From contig NZ_BAABJQ010000006.1 in assembly GCF_039543385.1 (NCBI RefSeq), forward strand, positions 124,001 to 188,000: DNA of 64,000 nt, written 5' to 3'. A program made the position numbers and the translations under genes. The stretch is from Rugosimonospora acidiphila (GTDB taxonomy: Bacteria > Actinomycetota > Actinomycetes > Mycobacteriales > Micromonosporaceae). How positions within the stretch are numbered: the first letter of the stretch is position 1; every line of letters starts with the position of its first letter. The notes beneath the pieces are model-generated. The model searched no databases, had not been told where the DNA came from, and worked only from the letters and a program-made list of their open reading frames with translations. Shown here piece by piece: positions 35,858-44,678 of this stretch.

Positions 35858-35911
35858 TCAATCGCCCGACCATGACGACGAGGGGAGCGCCCACGTGCGT
35901 ACGACGTTCAT
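35858..35911 (-). CDS. possible 17-residue leader peptide
   Basis: The ATG at 35911 is preceded at six bases by GAGGAGGTG, the best ribosome binding site in the neighbourhood. It opens a frame reading MNVVRTWALPSSSWSGD and then TGA. It ends 56 bases before the hydrolase start, in the same direction. A leader peptide that couples translation to expression of the hydrolase is one explanation; chance is another. Confidence 0.35.
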   Translation of the reverse strand: MNVVRTWALPSSSWSGD

Positions 35912-36073
35912 GGGTCTCACCTCCTCGCTGGTGTCACGGTCGCCGACACGCTATCAGCCCGAGCGTCGTCCCGCCGATCATTTTCCGTCGACCAATTCGG
36001 CAGGGCCACCGATGCGTTGTCCCGCCACGACCCGCGGCCCGTTACGGGACGCCGGCGCGACGGACAGCAGCCG

Positions 36074-36610
36074 CTACGGACGCCGACAGGCGTTCCTGAG
36101 CCGGATGCCGCTGAACCCGAGAGTGCTGTCGACCACCGAGTCCCAGAGCTGCCACAGGTTCGACAGCACGCGCAGTTGGATTCCGGCCGCGTCGTGCAGC
36201 CCGAACAGGTCCCCAACCGGCTCCGGCGGCCCAAGCGGTGTAACGGGCTCGGCCGCAACCATGGCATGCGGAACGGGCGCGCCGAACGGTCGGAACAAGT
36301 CGGCAGGCAGCCGATAGGCGAACAGGCGGACGCGGCGCATCGCCTCCAACCAGCCGTACTCCACCGCGTGCATCCGCTCACCACCCCCAGGGCCGAGGAT
36401 CCGTTCCCGATCGACCAGGGATGACGTCTCCGTCACCCAGGCCATCGCCCGTGGGCACTCTCGCGGGAACCAGTAGTCCGGTGCGCGCAACTCGTCAACC
36501 GCCCAGACATACGCCTCTGGCTGCTGCGCGGTCGCGGCGACGTGGGGCACGAAACGAGTGATCGTGGGGTCTTCCGAGAAGTGCAGGACCTGTCCAGGCG
36601 CAGGGCGCAT
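36074..36610 (-). CDS. DUF6886-like protein
   Basis: This 178-residue protein begins MRPAPGQVLHFSEDPTITRF and has ATAQQPEAYVWAVDELRAPDYWFPRECPRAMAW and a late NLWQLWDSVVDSTLGFSGIRLRNA. I assign it to the DUF6886 family from memory of this pattern. No signal, membrane segment or catalytic motif is seen, and the role is unknown. It is alone on its strand, 270 bp from the hydrolase leader region. Confidence 0.7.
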   Translation of the reverse strand: MRPAPGQVLHFSEDPTITRFVPHVAATAQQPEAYVWAVDELRAPDYWFPRECPRAMAWVTETSSLVDRERILGPGGGERMHAVEYGWLEAMRRVRLFAYRLPADLFRPFGAPVPHAMVAAEPVTPLGPPEPVGDLFGLHDAAGIQLRVLSNLWQLWDSVVDSTLGFSGIRLRNACRRP

Positions 36611-36807
36611 CCCGCCTGTCTACACCAGAAAAGGCAAGCTGGCACGTCGGGCACACCTCTCCCATAGCCCCAGCGGTTCCGCTAGAGCCCGGGCCCGAAA
36701 CGGGTCGCTCGCGCCGCCTCCACCGAGCGACGCGGTTCGCGATGGGCGCTATCTCGGCCGGGGAAATACCGCAGCGGGAATCCCTGGCGGTCGCTAGGTT
36801 CTAGGAC

Positions 36808-37464
36808 GTGGGCAGAATCCTCTCCGTCAACCTCGCCGTGCCGGAGCCCAGCACGGCGAAGCGGGTCGGCATCACCGGCATCAACAAGCAGCCGGTCAAC
36901 CGGCCCGTGGCGGTGCGCGCGCCCGGACCCAAGACCACCGGCCTGCACAGTGGTCTTGTGGGCGACCAGATCTTCGACATCGAGCACCACGGCGGTGACG
37001 ACCAGGCGGTGTACGCGTACGCCCGTGAGGACTACGACTGGTGGGAGGCACAGCTTGGCCGCGCGCTGCCCGGCGGCATCTTCGGTGAAAACCTCACCAC
37101 CGTGGACGTCGACGTGAACGGCGCGGTCATCGGCGAGACGTGGCAGGTCGGCGACAGCCTCGTCCTGCAGCCGACGTTCGGGCGCATTCCGTGCGCGACG
37201 TTCCAGGCCAAGATGGCCGAGCCGCACTGGGTCAGGACGTTCACCGAAAAGAACCGCCCCGGCGCGTACCTGCGGGTCGTCGAGCCCGGCGACGTCGAGG
37301 CCGGGGACCCGGTGAAGATACTGGACCGACCGGCGCACGGCGTGAGCATCGCCAGCGCCTTCCGCGCCTACATGATCGACCCGGAGCGGCTACCCGAGCT
37401 GGTCGAGATCAAGGGCCTGCCCGACCATCTGCGGGATCTACTCCGCCAGCGCATGGGCGACTGA
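36808..37464 (+). CDS. MOSC-domain protein
   Basis: The 218-residue protein has the MOSC core: VGDQIFDIEHHGGDDQAVYAYAREDYDWWE, GIFGENLTTVDVDVNGAVIGETW and GRIPCATFQAKM with the conserved Cys. Bacterial stand-alone MOSC proteins (YiiM-like) act in molybdenum-cofactor-linked reduction of N-hydroxylated compounds or sulfur transfer. The C-terminal 50 residues are the helical YiiM-like extension. It is a single gene at the left border of the accessory region. Confidence 0.87.
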   Translation: MGRILSVNLAVPEPSTAKRVGITGINKQPVNRPVAVRAPGPKTTGLHSGLVGDQIFDIEHHGGDDQAVYAYAREDYDWWEAQLGRALPGGIFGENLTTVDVDVNGAVIGETWQVGDSLVLQPTFGRIPCATFQAKMAEPHWVRTFTEKNRPGAYLRVVEPGDVEAGDPVKILDRPAHGVSIASAFRAYMIDPERLPELVEIKGLPDHLRDLLRQRMGD

Positions 37465-37699
37465 CCCGCGCCTCCGTCAGGGAAGGATGAGCTGATCTTC
37501 CCCTAGTCTTCGGACGCCAGCCTTAATCATTCACGGTCAGGCTGCCCTACAACTGTAGGTACTCTTACGCGACGCGACCGCTTCGGTACTCCATCAACGT
37601 CACATTGGACGGCTGCGGCGATCATCGCGAGGTCGCCGGCGGGGATGGGTGAGAGGCCCGATTGGATGGAGCCCTTCGCCGGCCGGTGTTTCCGGGTGA

Positions 37700-38830
37700 T
37701 TATTCCAACCGGTTTGGTGGCGTGGGCGTGGTCCATGCGCGCACCTGCTCGGCCAGGGCGCTGACATGCTCCAGGGGCGTGGTCTTGACGATGCCGTGTC
37801 CCAGGTTGAACACGAACGGCCCCCCGCTCAGGGCGCGCAGGATGCGCTCTGTCTCGGCGTAGAGCGCAGGGCCGCCAGCGACTAGGAGTTGGGGATCGAG
37901 GTTGCCCTGCACGCAGCGGCCCAGGCGGCGCTGTAGTTTCTGCGCGGCCCATTCGAGGGGAACCGTGGCGTCCAGGCCGATACAGTCCGCGCCGGTTGCC
38001 TCGGCGAAGCCGTCGTAGGCGAGCCCGGCGCCGCGGGGGAAGGCGATGATGGGAACGTCTGGGTACTGCGTCTTCAGCGCCGCGATAATGGTGGCGACCG
38101 GTCTGACGCACCAGCGTTCGAAGAAGGCGTCGGGAAGTATCCCGGCCCAGGTGTCGAACAACTGGACTGCTTCCGCGCCCGCCTCGATCTGGCGGCCGAG
38201 GAACTGGATGATAGCGGTCGTGAGCATGTCGATCAGGGGCTGGAATCCATCGGGATCGCTCAGCGCCCACTGCTTGACGACGGAGTGCTCCGACGGGCCG
38301 CCACCGCGTCCTTCGACCATGTAGGTGGCGATGGTCCATGGTGCGCCGGCATAGCCGATCAGGGCCGTCTCGGCTGGCAGGACGCGGGTCAGCTGCCTGA
38401 CCGTCTCATAGACCGGGGCCAGTTCCTCGTGGAGGCGAGAGACGCTCAGGAAGTCGGCGATGTCCGCTGCCGAGCGGACAGGGGGCGTCAGAACCGGACC
38501 GTCGCCGACCCGGTAGTCCAGGGTCTGGCCCAGTGCGGCGGCGACCTGCGGAAGGTCCGCGAAGAGGATGGCGGCGTCGAGCGGGAAGCGGCGGATCGGC
38601 TGCAGGGTGACCTCGACAGCGTGCTCGGGCGAATTGCAGAGCCCCACCATGCCCCCGGCAGCCTCACGGACCCGGTGATATTCGGGCAGGTACCGTCCCG
38701 CCTGCCGCATCAGCCATATCGGCGGTCGCTCGGTCCGCTCTCCCGCGAGCGCGCGCAGGAGCAGCTTCTTAGACTGGACGCTACCGGACACCGGCTTCGG
38801 ACTGACTTCTTCCCGGGTACCGATGTCCAC
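37700..38830 (-). CDS. hemE: uroporphyrinogen decarboxylase, proteobacterial-type
   Basis: This 376-residue enzyme decarboxylates uroporphyrinogen III to coproporphyrinogen III in haem synthesis. Motifs are MRQAGRYLPEY (residues 41-51), FADLPQV with the substrate-binding Asp, GYAGAPWT, QLFDTWAG (Thr in place of the usual Ser) and NLGHGI. Actinobacterial HemE normally has a WFMRQAGRSLPEY motif; this one reads MRQAGRY and EVTLQPIRRFPLDAAILFAD as in alphaproteobacteria. No other haem gene is near, so it is probably a second, acquired copy. GTG 38830 with AGGATGG upstream is the likely start. Confidence 0.88.
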   Translation of the reverse strand: MDIGTREEVSPKPVSGSVQSKKLLLRALAGERTERPPIWLMRQAGRYLPEYHRVREAAGGMVGLCNSPEHAVEVTLQPIRRFPLDAAILFADLPQVAAALGQTLDYRVGDGPVLTPPVRSAADIADFLSVSRLHEELAPVYETVRQLTRVLPAETALIGYAGAPWTIATYMVEGRGGGPSEHSVVKQWALSDPDGFQPLIDMLTTAIIQFLGRQIEAGAEAVQLFDTWAGILPDAFFERWCVRPVATIIAALKTQYPDVPIIAFPRGAGLAYDGFAEATGADCIGLDATVPLEWAAQKLQRRLGRCVQGNLDPQLLVAGGPALYAETERILRALSGGPFVFNLGHGIVKTTPLEHVSALAEQVRAWTTPTPPNRLE

Positions 38831-39451
38831 GCTGTTCCATCCTGTTGAATTGCCCCGGGTATCGACGGGACTCAAATGGCAGACTCCAGCCCCCTAAGGG
38901 GACGTTGTTATCTTAGCGGCGCCCAGTCTGGGTGGCCCGGCAGGCGTCAGAGCCGAGCGGCGTCCCGGTACGCGCAGTTCTAGGCCCTGGACGCCGGCCG
39001 CGGAGCCTGAGATCAGTCTGCGACCCGCGAACGCGCAGGTCAGAGCGAGCGGCGCTGTGTGTTGGTTGGCGAGAAAGGCTAGCCGCCGGGCGCTACGGGC
39101 GGGGAAACCAGCGTCTTCAGGGGTCTCCGACGGCGCCAACTTGACTCTACGGCGGAGCCAAACTGCTGGCGGCCATCGGGCAACGATCCCGGCAGTCCGC
39201 CCAATCTGAGCAAAAAACCAGAACACGAGCGTGCGGCTGGCATGCCGACGGATGGACGAAGGGGATAGCTCTCGGGGCGTTCCCCGGACTGAGGTTCGCT
39301 GTCGCCACCGTCGTCCCGACGTGGCGGTTGACGCCTCCGCACACTGCGACTTGACGCAACCCGGGTTCGTGATGGGCGACCTCATCCGGCCGGATCAGTC
39401 GTCAGCGCTCCGCCTGTCATCCAAGCGCCGGCGATCGGACAGGGCTGTCGT
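38831..39451. other. 620-bp region without a recognised gene
   Basis: Several frames stay open in both directions but none resembles a protein family or has a good start. The DNA may be remnant material between hemE and the DHFR-like operon. The hemE leader occupies the first 50 bases. Confidence 0.45.
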
Positions 39452-40015
39452 TCACTGTCCGAGAGCGCGGTAGCGGAGGTGTACGACGCCGTTCCGGAAT
39501 CGGCGCTCATCGAGGAGCTCAAGGTCGGCGCGCATGCCGGTCGGCAGCCCTGGCTTGCCCCCACCGACGACCACGGGCCAGACGAACAGCTGGCACTCGT
39601 CGACCAGCCCAGCCTTGAAAGCCTGCGCCGCGAGGTTGGCACCTCCTACGGTGAGATCGCTGCCGGCCGTGGCCTTCAGTTCGTGTACCGCGGCGGGGTC
39701 AAAACGGCGTTCGAGTCGGGTGTCGGCAGTTGACACCGAGGGAAGGGTCACGGAGTAGACGACTTTGCTCGCCGCCTGCCAGGCGCGCGCAAAGTCGGCC
39801 GTGAGGTCGGACTGCGCGGCCAGAGCGGCGTTGGTTTCCCAGACGGCCATCGTTTCGTACAGGCGCCGACCGTAGAGAAACGTGCCCACAGACCGCAGGA
39901 GGTCGGTGGTGAACGCGAAGACCTCGTCGTCGGGTGGGAACCAGTCGAAGGCGCCGCGTTCGTCCTCGATGTAGCCGTCAAGCGACACGTTCGTCACGTA
40001 AATCAGCTTTGCCAT
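39452..40015 (-). CDS. dihydrofolate reductase-family protein (RibD C-terminal-like)
   Basis: This 187-residue protein has VTNVSLDGYIEDERGAFDW, GTFLYGRRLYETM, the central SDLTVGGANLAAQAF with the NADPH-binding glycines, and VVVGGGKPGLP. It belongs to the RibD_C/YyaP-like group of small NADPH-dependent reductases; it is not proven to be folate-specific. It overlaps the AHSA1-domain gene by 13 bases at its start and forms the last gene of an ArsR-led operon. Confidence 0.87.
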   Translation of the reverse strand: MAKLIYVTNVSLDGYIEDERGAFDWFPPDDEVFAFTTDLLRSVGTFLYGRRLYETMAVWETNAALAAQSDLTADFARAWQAASKVVYSVTLPSVSTADTRLERRFDPAAVHELKATAGSDLTVGGANLAAQAFKAGLVDECQLFVWPVVVGGGKPGLPTGMRADLELLDERRFRNGVVHLRYRALGQ

Positions 40016-40509
40016 GCCTCTACCTCTCGATGATCAGCTGTAACAGCCTGGACATTCGTCAGCGTGGCGTCCAGCTTGGTGAACGCCTGGAGCCAACCCT
40101 CCTCGCTGGGGTGCGCCAGGCGTTCGGGGAGCCACTGGCGGATCTCGAGTCGCGTCCGTCCGTCGGCCTCGTCGTGGAACTCGACCCGGAGTCTCGTCTC
40201 GAACGGCTCGATGCCCTCCTGCAGCCGGCCACCGACGTGCATGACGCCTTCGAGCAGTTCGCCGTCGGCGACGTCTGTGAGGTCGACGTGGATGTGCACG
40301 CGAAGGCCGGGGTCGGCTGCATTGACCTCCGTCCACCGTTGATAGCCGCCGGGGCGCACGTCGAACTCAATCTCATCGCGCGGCAGTGAGTTGCCGATCG
40401 GGCCCCACCACGCCGCCAGGTGGTCGGGATCGGTGAAGGCTCGGTAGACGAGTTCCCGCGGCGCGTCGAACACACGCGAGATGACGAGCTGCGGAGTTTC
40501 GGTTTTCAT
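40003..40509 (-). CDS. SRPBCC/AHSA1-domain protein
   Basis: The 168-residue protein begins MKTETPQLVISRVFDAPRELVYRAFTDPDHLAAWWGP, the AHSA1 signature, and continues HIHVDLTDVADGELLEGVMHV and PSEEGWLQAFTKLDATL. The fold is a hydrophobic-cavity barrel for an unknown small molecule. The start overlaps the ArsR stop by four bases. In many bacteria this ArsR/AHSA1 pair is a small stress- or signal-responsive unit of uncertain role. Confidence 0.87.
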   Translation of the reverse strand: MKTETPQLVISRVFDAPRELVYRAFTDPDHLAAWWGPIGNSLPRDEIEFDVRPGGYQRWTEVNAADPGLRVHIHVDLTDVADGELLEGVMHVGGRLQEGIEPFETRLRVEFHDEADGRTRLEIRQWLPERLAHPSEEGWLQAFTKLDATLTNVQAVTADHREVEAWQS

Positions 40510-40880
40510 TCGAGCTCCCTGGGGTCGTCGGCCATCCGGTCCGTTGCCCGTCCGGCGGCCTGCACCGCGGCGAGGTGGGCATCGAGGCGGCTGAGGGACG
40601 AGTCCCAGAACCGCCGGTAGCGCTCGATCCAGTCGGCCGCCTCGCGCAGCGGGGCAGCCTCGAGGCGGCTCGCGCGCCACTTGCCCGACCGCGACCGTGA
40701 GATGAGCGCGGCGCGCTCGAGCACCTTCAGGTGCCGTGACACCGCCGGCATCGAGATGGAGAGAGGAGCGGTGAGCTCGGTGACCGTGGCGTCGCGTTCG
40801 GCCAGCTCGGCGATGATCGCCCGCCGAGTCGGGTCGGCGAGCGCCGAGAACACCGCGCTGAGCTGATCGGTGTCAGCCAT
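40506..40880 (-). CDS. ArsR-family regulator
   Basis: This 124-residue winged HTH protein has SALADPTRRAIIAELAERDATVTELTAPL and the recognition helix ISMPAVSRHLKVLERAAL. It has no cysteine metal motif, so it is not a classic arsenic sensor. It heads the ArsR-AHSA1-DHFR operon. A palindrome 15 bases upstream is the likely autoregulatory operator. Confidence 0.92.
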   Translation of the reverse strand: MADTDQLSAVFSALADPTRRAIIAELAERDATVTELTAPLSISMPAVSRHLKVLERAALISRSRSGKWRASRLEAAPLREAADWIERYRRFWDSSLSRLDAHLAAVQAAGRATDRMADDPRELE

Positions 40881-40895
40881 CGGAAGCTCCCTTCA

Positions 40896-40913
40896 CTTAA
40901 CCACCATGTTAAG
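40896..40913. promoter_or_regulatory. ArsR operator CTTAAC-N6-GTTAAG
   Basis: A perfect 6-bp inverted repeat with spacer CACCAT sits just upstream of the ArsR start. TTAAC-type arms are typical for ArsR regulators that precede AHSA1 genes. Confidence 0.7.
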
Positions 40914-41009
40914 CGCATTGAGCGCGAGTGATCTTGTCAACGGATGAGTCGCCGGGCCGGCTCGGCCCTGCCACCAGCGCTGACGTGCTGCCGAACAACC
41001 TGCGGCGGC

Positions 41010-42150
41010 ATCATCGGCCGCACCGTGGACTGGCTCAGCAAGGTGGAGAACAACCGGATGGCCCTGGACCGGCTGTCGGTCATCAAGTCCGTCGCCGACG
41101 CCCTGGACGTCTCACTCGGCGACCTACTGGCCGAACCGTCCCTCATGGACTGGACACCAGACGGCGGACACCGCACCGTCCCCGCCCCTGCGCGACGCCC
41201 TGATGGACTACCGGCAGATCACCCCGTTCGGAGCCGACCGCCCTGCCGCCGACGACGCGCCAACACTGGCCCAGCTCGATCGAGACCTGGACGACATGTG
41301 GACCGCCTACCAGGCAGCAAGCTTCGGCTACGTCACCGCACGCCTGCCCAGCCTGCTCGCCCACGCCCAGGCCGCCGCCGAGTACTACAACGGCGACGAC
41401 CTCATGCACGCGCGACGGGTCCTCGGCCTGGCCTACCAGCTGGCCGCCACCCAGCTCACCAAACTCGGAGAAGCCGAACTCGCCTGGATCGCCGCCGACC
41501 GCGGCCTCAACGCCGCCCGCACCACCGGAGACCCCGTCGTCACCGGATCGCTCTACCGATCCGTCACCCACGCCCTACTGTCCGCCGGCCGGTACAGCGA
41601 AGCCGTCCGGCTCACCGAGCGCGCGGCCGGCTACCTCGAAGCCAATCTCTCCCAGCCCACACCCGAACTCCTGTCCATCCACGGCACGCTGTTTCTCGCC
41701 AGCTCGATGGCCGCCTCCCGCAACAACGACCGCACCGCAACCCGAGCCTTTCTCGACGCCGCCGACGAGTCCGCCAAGCGTCTCGGGCACGACGCCAACC
41801 ACGTCTGGACCGCGTTCGGCCCCACCAACGTCGCAATTCACCGGGTCGCCACCGCCGCCGAACTCGGCGACGTCCAGGTCGCCATCGACCTCGGGCCGCG
41901 GATCGACACGGCGCCCTTGCCGATGGAGCGCCGGGTACGGCACGCGCTAGAGGTCGCCCGCACGTACAGCAGGCGCAACCGGGTCGACGATGCGCAGGCG
42001 ACTTTGCTCGACGCTGAGCAGTTGGCACCGGAGCAGGTCCGGTACCACTTCCTCAGCCGAGAACTGGTACTCGGCTGGATACGCCAGCAGCCCGGCAAGC
42101 CGTCAACCGTCCTGGTCGGCCTGGCTCGCCGGTTGAATGTGCTTAGCTGA
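41010..42150 (+). pseudogene. XRE/TPR regulator broken by a frameshift
   Basis: One frame encodes the end of an XRE HTH (RTVDWLSKVENNRMALDRLSVIKSVADALDVSLGDLLAEPSL); the next frame continues LRDALMDYRQITPF and a TPR region to a stop at 42150. One extra C in the run at 41181-41190 separates them. The first HTH helix is also missing. The intact paralogue at 57671-58900 has the same layout and shows what was lost. An open frame from the ATG at 41203 (315 residues) remains without any DNA-binding domain. Confidence 0.8.
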
Positions 42151-42184
42151 GCGGAGCAGGCCCGGCTTGTCTAGGCTGCTGATC

Positions 42185-42669
42185 GTGACCTCAGACGACA
42201 TGCCGCCCATGGCCCAGGCCCGCATGGCGCCGGTGCACTGTTCCTTGACGACACCGGCCGGGTGCTGATGCTCCGCCCGACGTACAAGAACCACTGGGAT
42301 ATCCCCGGCGGGTACGTCGAACCGGGCGAGTCCCCGTCCGCGGCGTGCGTTCGCGAGATCCGCGAGGAACTGGGAATCAATCCCCAGGTCGGACAGATGC
42401 TCGTGGTCGACTGGGCACCCGCGGAGAAAGAGGGCGACAAAGTCCTGTACGTCTTCGACGGCGGCAGCCTCAGCGAAGACGACCTCCGCCGGATCGTGTT
42501 CGAAGACGGCGAGATCGACGAGTACCGGTACGTCGAACCCTCCGGCCTCGAAACTCTCGTCCCGCCGAGGTTGGCCCGCCGCCTCCACATGGCGGTCATC
42601 GCGAAGAGGAGTGGCCGGACGATCTACACCGAGCACGGAAAGAAACTACCGGGCAGCTCAGGCCTTTGA
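42185..42669 (+). pseudogene. NUDIX hydrolase with an N-terminal frameshift
   Basis: From GTG 42185 the frame reads VTSDDMPPMAQARMA and then loses register. One base further on, another frame continues AGALFLDDTGRVLMLRP and the full NUDIX box GGYVEPGESPSAACVREIREELGI. One missing base near 42228 explains this. The 135-residue remainder could start at an internal ATG (42262), but would lack the first strand of the fold. It follows the broken XRE gene by 34 bases, a pairing seen elsewhere in actinobacteria. The protein would hydrolyse nucleotide-sugar-like diphosphates. Confidence 0.75.
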
Positions 42670-42740
42670 CCCTGGATCGGTCTCTGGCAAGCAGTCGCAA
42701 GTCAGCAGCTATGCGGTCGCGTAGCCGAAGTCACCGATCA

Positions 42741-44678
42741 CTACCGGCCGCGAAGGCTCTCCACCGTATCTAGCCGCCCCGACTTTGCCGCCTCTTCCCC
42801 TGGGTGAATGACATGAGGAAGTAGCGGATTTTCATAGTCGAAGTGAATCGATCTTATCCAGTCAGCCCTATCCGGAAAGTCGTTATCCGCGATAATGAAC
42901 TGTACCTTGTCTCCATAAGCATCTACAAGCGAGCGAATTCGTTCGTAGATCCGCGAACCCATAGCCTTGTCGCTCGGATTTGACCCAAGGTTTTTCCGAG
43001 GCGTATCGAGCAAGAGGATCTGCGGCAACAGAGTGTCGCCGTGAGCGAGAGCGTGACCGAGGAGTGTCAGGTGGTACGCGACGGTTACGATTGTCTTGGT
43101 CCCCCCAGCTACAGCAAGCGTTTCGAACCGCTCCCCATCGACCAGAGGTAGATAGTTTCGCCCATCAATAGATCCAGAGCTTGCCCAAGGAACTTTCAAG
43201 GCGCCAACTGTCTCACTGAACCGTTCACTCAACACTCTCAGCACTGAACGACGCGCCTCAAGCCTCGCTTTGGATTGCGCCAGATTCAGCTCAAGGCCCT
43301 CTTTTTCTTGCTCTAGAGAACTCACTCGAGCATCCAACGCGCGGAGTTCATCCCAGAAATTCAGGACGTTATTGATATGCCTCAACTCGGCAAGCGATTG
43401 GGCTCGCGCCGCGCTCAGCAACTCGACTTCGTTGAACCTAGGCGTGACTGCTTCAGCCGTAGCCACATCGAGAGCTTGCCTCAACCGAGAAAGCTCTTCG
43501 TTCCGCCCGTCAGCTAGAGCCCTTGCCCGGCCCACGTCCTTGGTTGCCCGAGCTAGAAGCGATTCCAGTTCGAGTATCTGCTCATCTGTATAATCTAGCG
43601 GCAGATCAAACTCTAGTCCCGCTAACGGGTCGGGCTGAAGGCACAGTGCGCATACCTCGGCCGATGCGCGTCCCTCATCTAATGGCTGCGTGCACCTGGG
43701 GCACACGACGAACTCTAAGGGCGACAAGCGCCTACTAGCAGTTCGTGCTTTATCTTCCCGAGCCAAGTTGACGCGCATCTGTGCAAGCAAGTGCTCGCGG
43801 CGTGCCACCTCGGTCTCTGCCGAGCGAAGATCTTCTGCAGCCTCCCGAACAGCCTCCTCGGTGTCCAGCACCTGTTGACGAAGATTCTGATGCGCATTGG
43901 TACTCGTTGCAATCTCCGCCCGAAGCCGATCTAGGCCGCGCGCTGCCTCGCGCGCCTGTTCACCTAATACAAGCTCGCGTTGACGAAGCGTCACTTCGTC
44001 TTCGTCCGTAGCCGTTTGGAGGAATGTGCGGACCGCGGCAACCCTGCCTTCGGCGGTTCGAAGTTCATCTTTAATGCGACCGAGTGCTGTCTCGATTATC
44101 AGCTGTTCCGGGTCAGCGAGGCCAAAAAGCAATTCAAAAATTGCTCGCCTCTTGGGTTCGCGGAAAACCTCAGTGTGATGGACCACGCTTCGATCGATGT
44201 CTTGTTGTTCGACGTAGAGGTAGGCGTAAAGATCATTGAAAGTAAGGGGGACTGAGGCAGCGGTTGCGCGCGTACGGGCCCGAGGAATCGCGACCACGGG
44301 TATTCCGAGCAGGCGTAGTAGTGCGTCGCTCACGCTCTCCTGTTCGGGTCGAGAACGTATAGCGAACTGTTGAATCAGGCCGTCATCCCGCGGATCCCGG
44401 AATTCCACTGTTGTAGCAGCCCTACCAAGGGCTCTCTGAAGAATGACTGCGTTTCCGTCCAGCGTTGTCCGTATCCGCACCGCACGAACCTCATCCCGCA
44501 CCACTGGGGTCAGCACGGCGTTTCCACCTAGTGCGTGTTTGACGAGTTCCAACAAACTACTCTTACCTGTGCCAACCGGTCCGTCCAGCAATGTGCACGG
44601 GCCCGCAAGCGAGAAATTGTAATCCTCTACATCGGTAAGCAAAGTGACATCGTCGACGCGCATCCGGATATTCATCAT
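42741..44678 (-). CDS. Rad50/SMC-like ATPase of an ABC-3C-type defence operon
   Basis: The 645-residue protein has Walker A GPVGTGKS (33-40), two coiled-coil arms (about 205-320 and 365-490), a zinc hook between them (Cys326, Cys329, Cys343, Cys346), a signature-like VAGGTKTIVTVAYHL (about 523-537) and Walker B ILLLDTPRKN (554-563). The usual catalytic Glu after the Walker B Asp is Thr, as I recall for some ABC-3C ATPases. Such ATPases sense foreign DNA or replication intermediates and license the effector. It is the last gene of a three-gene operon with four-base overlaps, in visibly lower-GC DNA. Confidence 0.83.
   Translation of the reverse strand: MMNIRMRVDDVTLLTDVEDYNFSLAGPCTLLDGPVGTGKSSLLELVKHALGGNAVLTPVVRDEVRAVRIRTTLDGNAVILQRALGRAATTVEFRDPRDDGLIQQFAIRSRPEQESVSDALLRLLGIPVVAIPRARTRATAASVPLTFNDLYAYLYVEQQDIDRSVVHHTEVFREPKRRAIFELLFGLADPEQLIIETALGRIKDELRTAEGRVAAVRTFLQTATDEDEVTLRQRELVLGEQAREAARGLDRLRAEIATSTNAHQNLRQQVLDTEEAVREAAEDLRSAETEVARREHLLAQMRVNLAREDKARTASRRLSPLEFVVCPRCTQPLDEGRASAEVCALCLQPDPLAGLEFDLPLDYTDEQILELESLLARATKDVGRARALADGRNEELSRLRQALDVATAEAVTPRFNEVELLSAARAQSLAELRHINNVLNFWDELRALDARVSSLEQEKEGLELNLAQSKARLEARRSVLRVLSERFSETVGALKVPWASSGSIDGRNYLPLVDGERFETLAVAGGTKTIVTVAYHLTLLGHALAHGDTLLPQILLLDTPRKNLGSNPSDKAMGSRIYERIRSLVDAYGDKVQFIIADNDFPDRADWIRSIHFDYENPLLPHVIHPGEEAAKSGRLDTVESLRGR

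Noticed and set aside
36808..37464. MOSC gene as part of a molybdenum cofactor operon
   Set aside because: No moa, moe or mob genes are adjacent.
38894..39385. Minus-strand frame of 163 codons upstream of hemE
   Set aside because: No ribosome binding site, no family pattern, biased residues; treated as non-coding.
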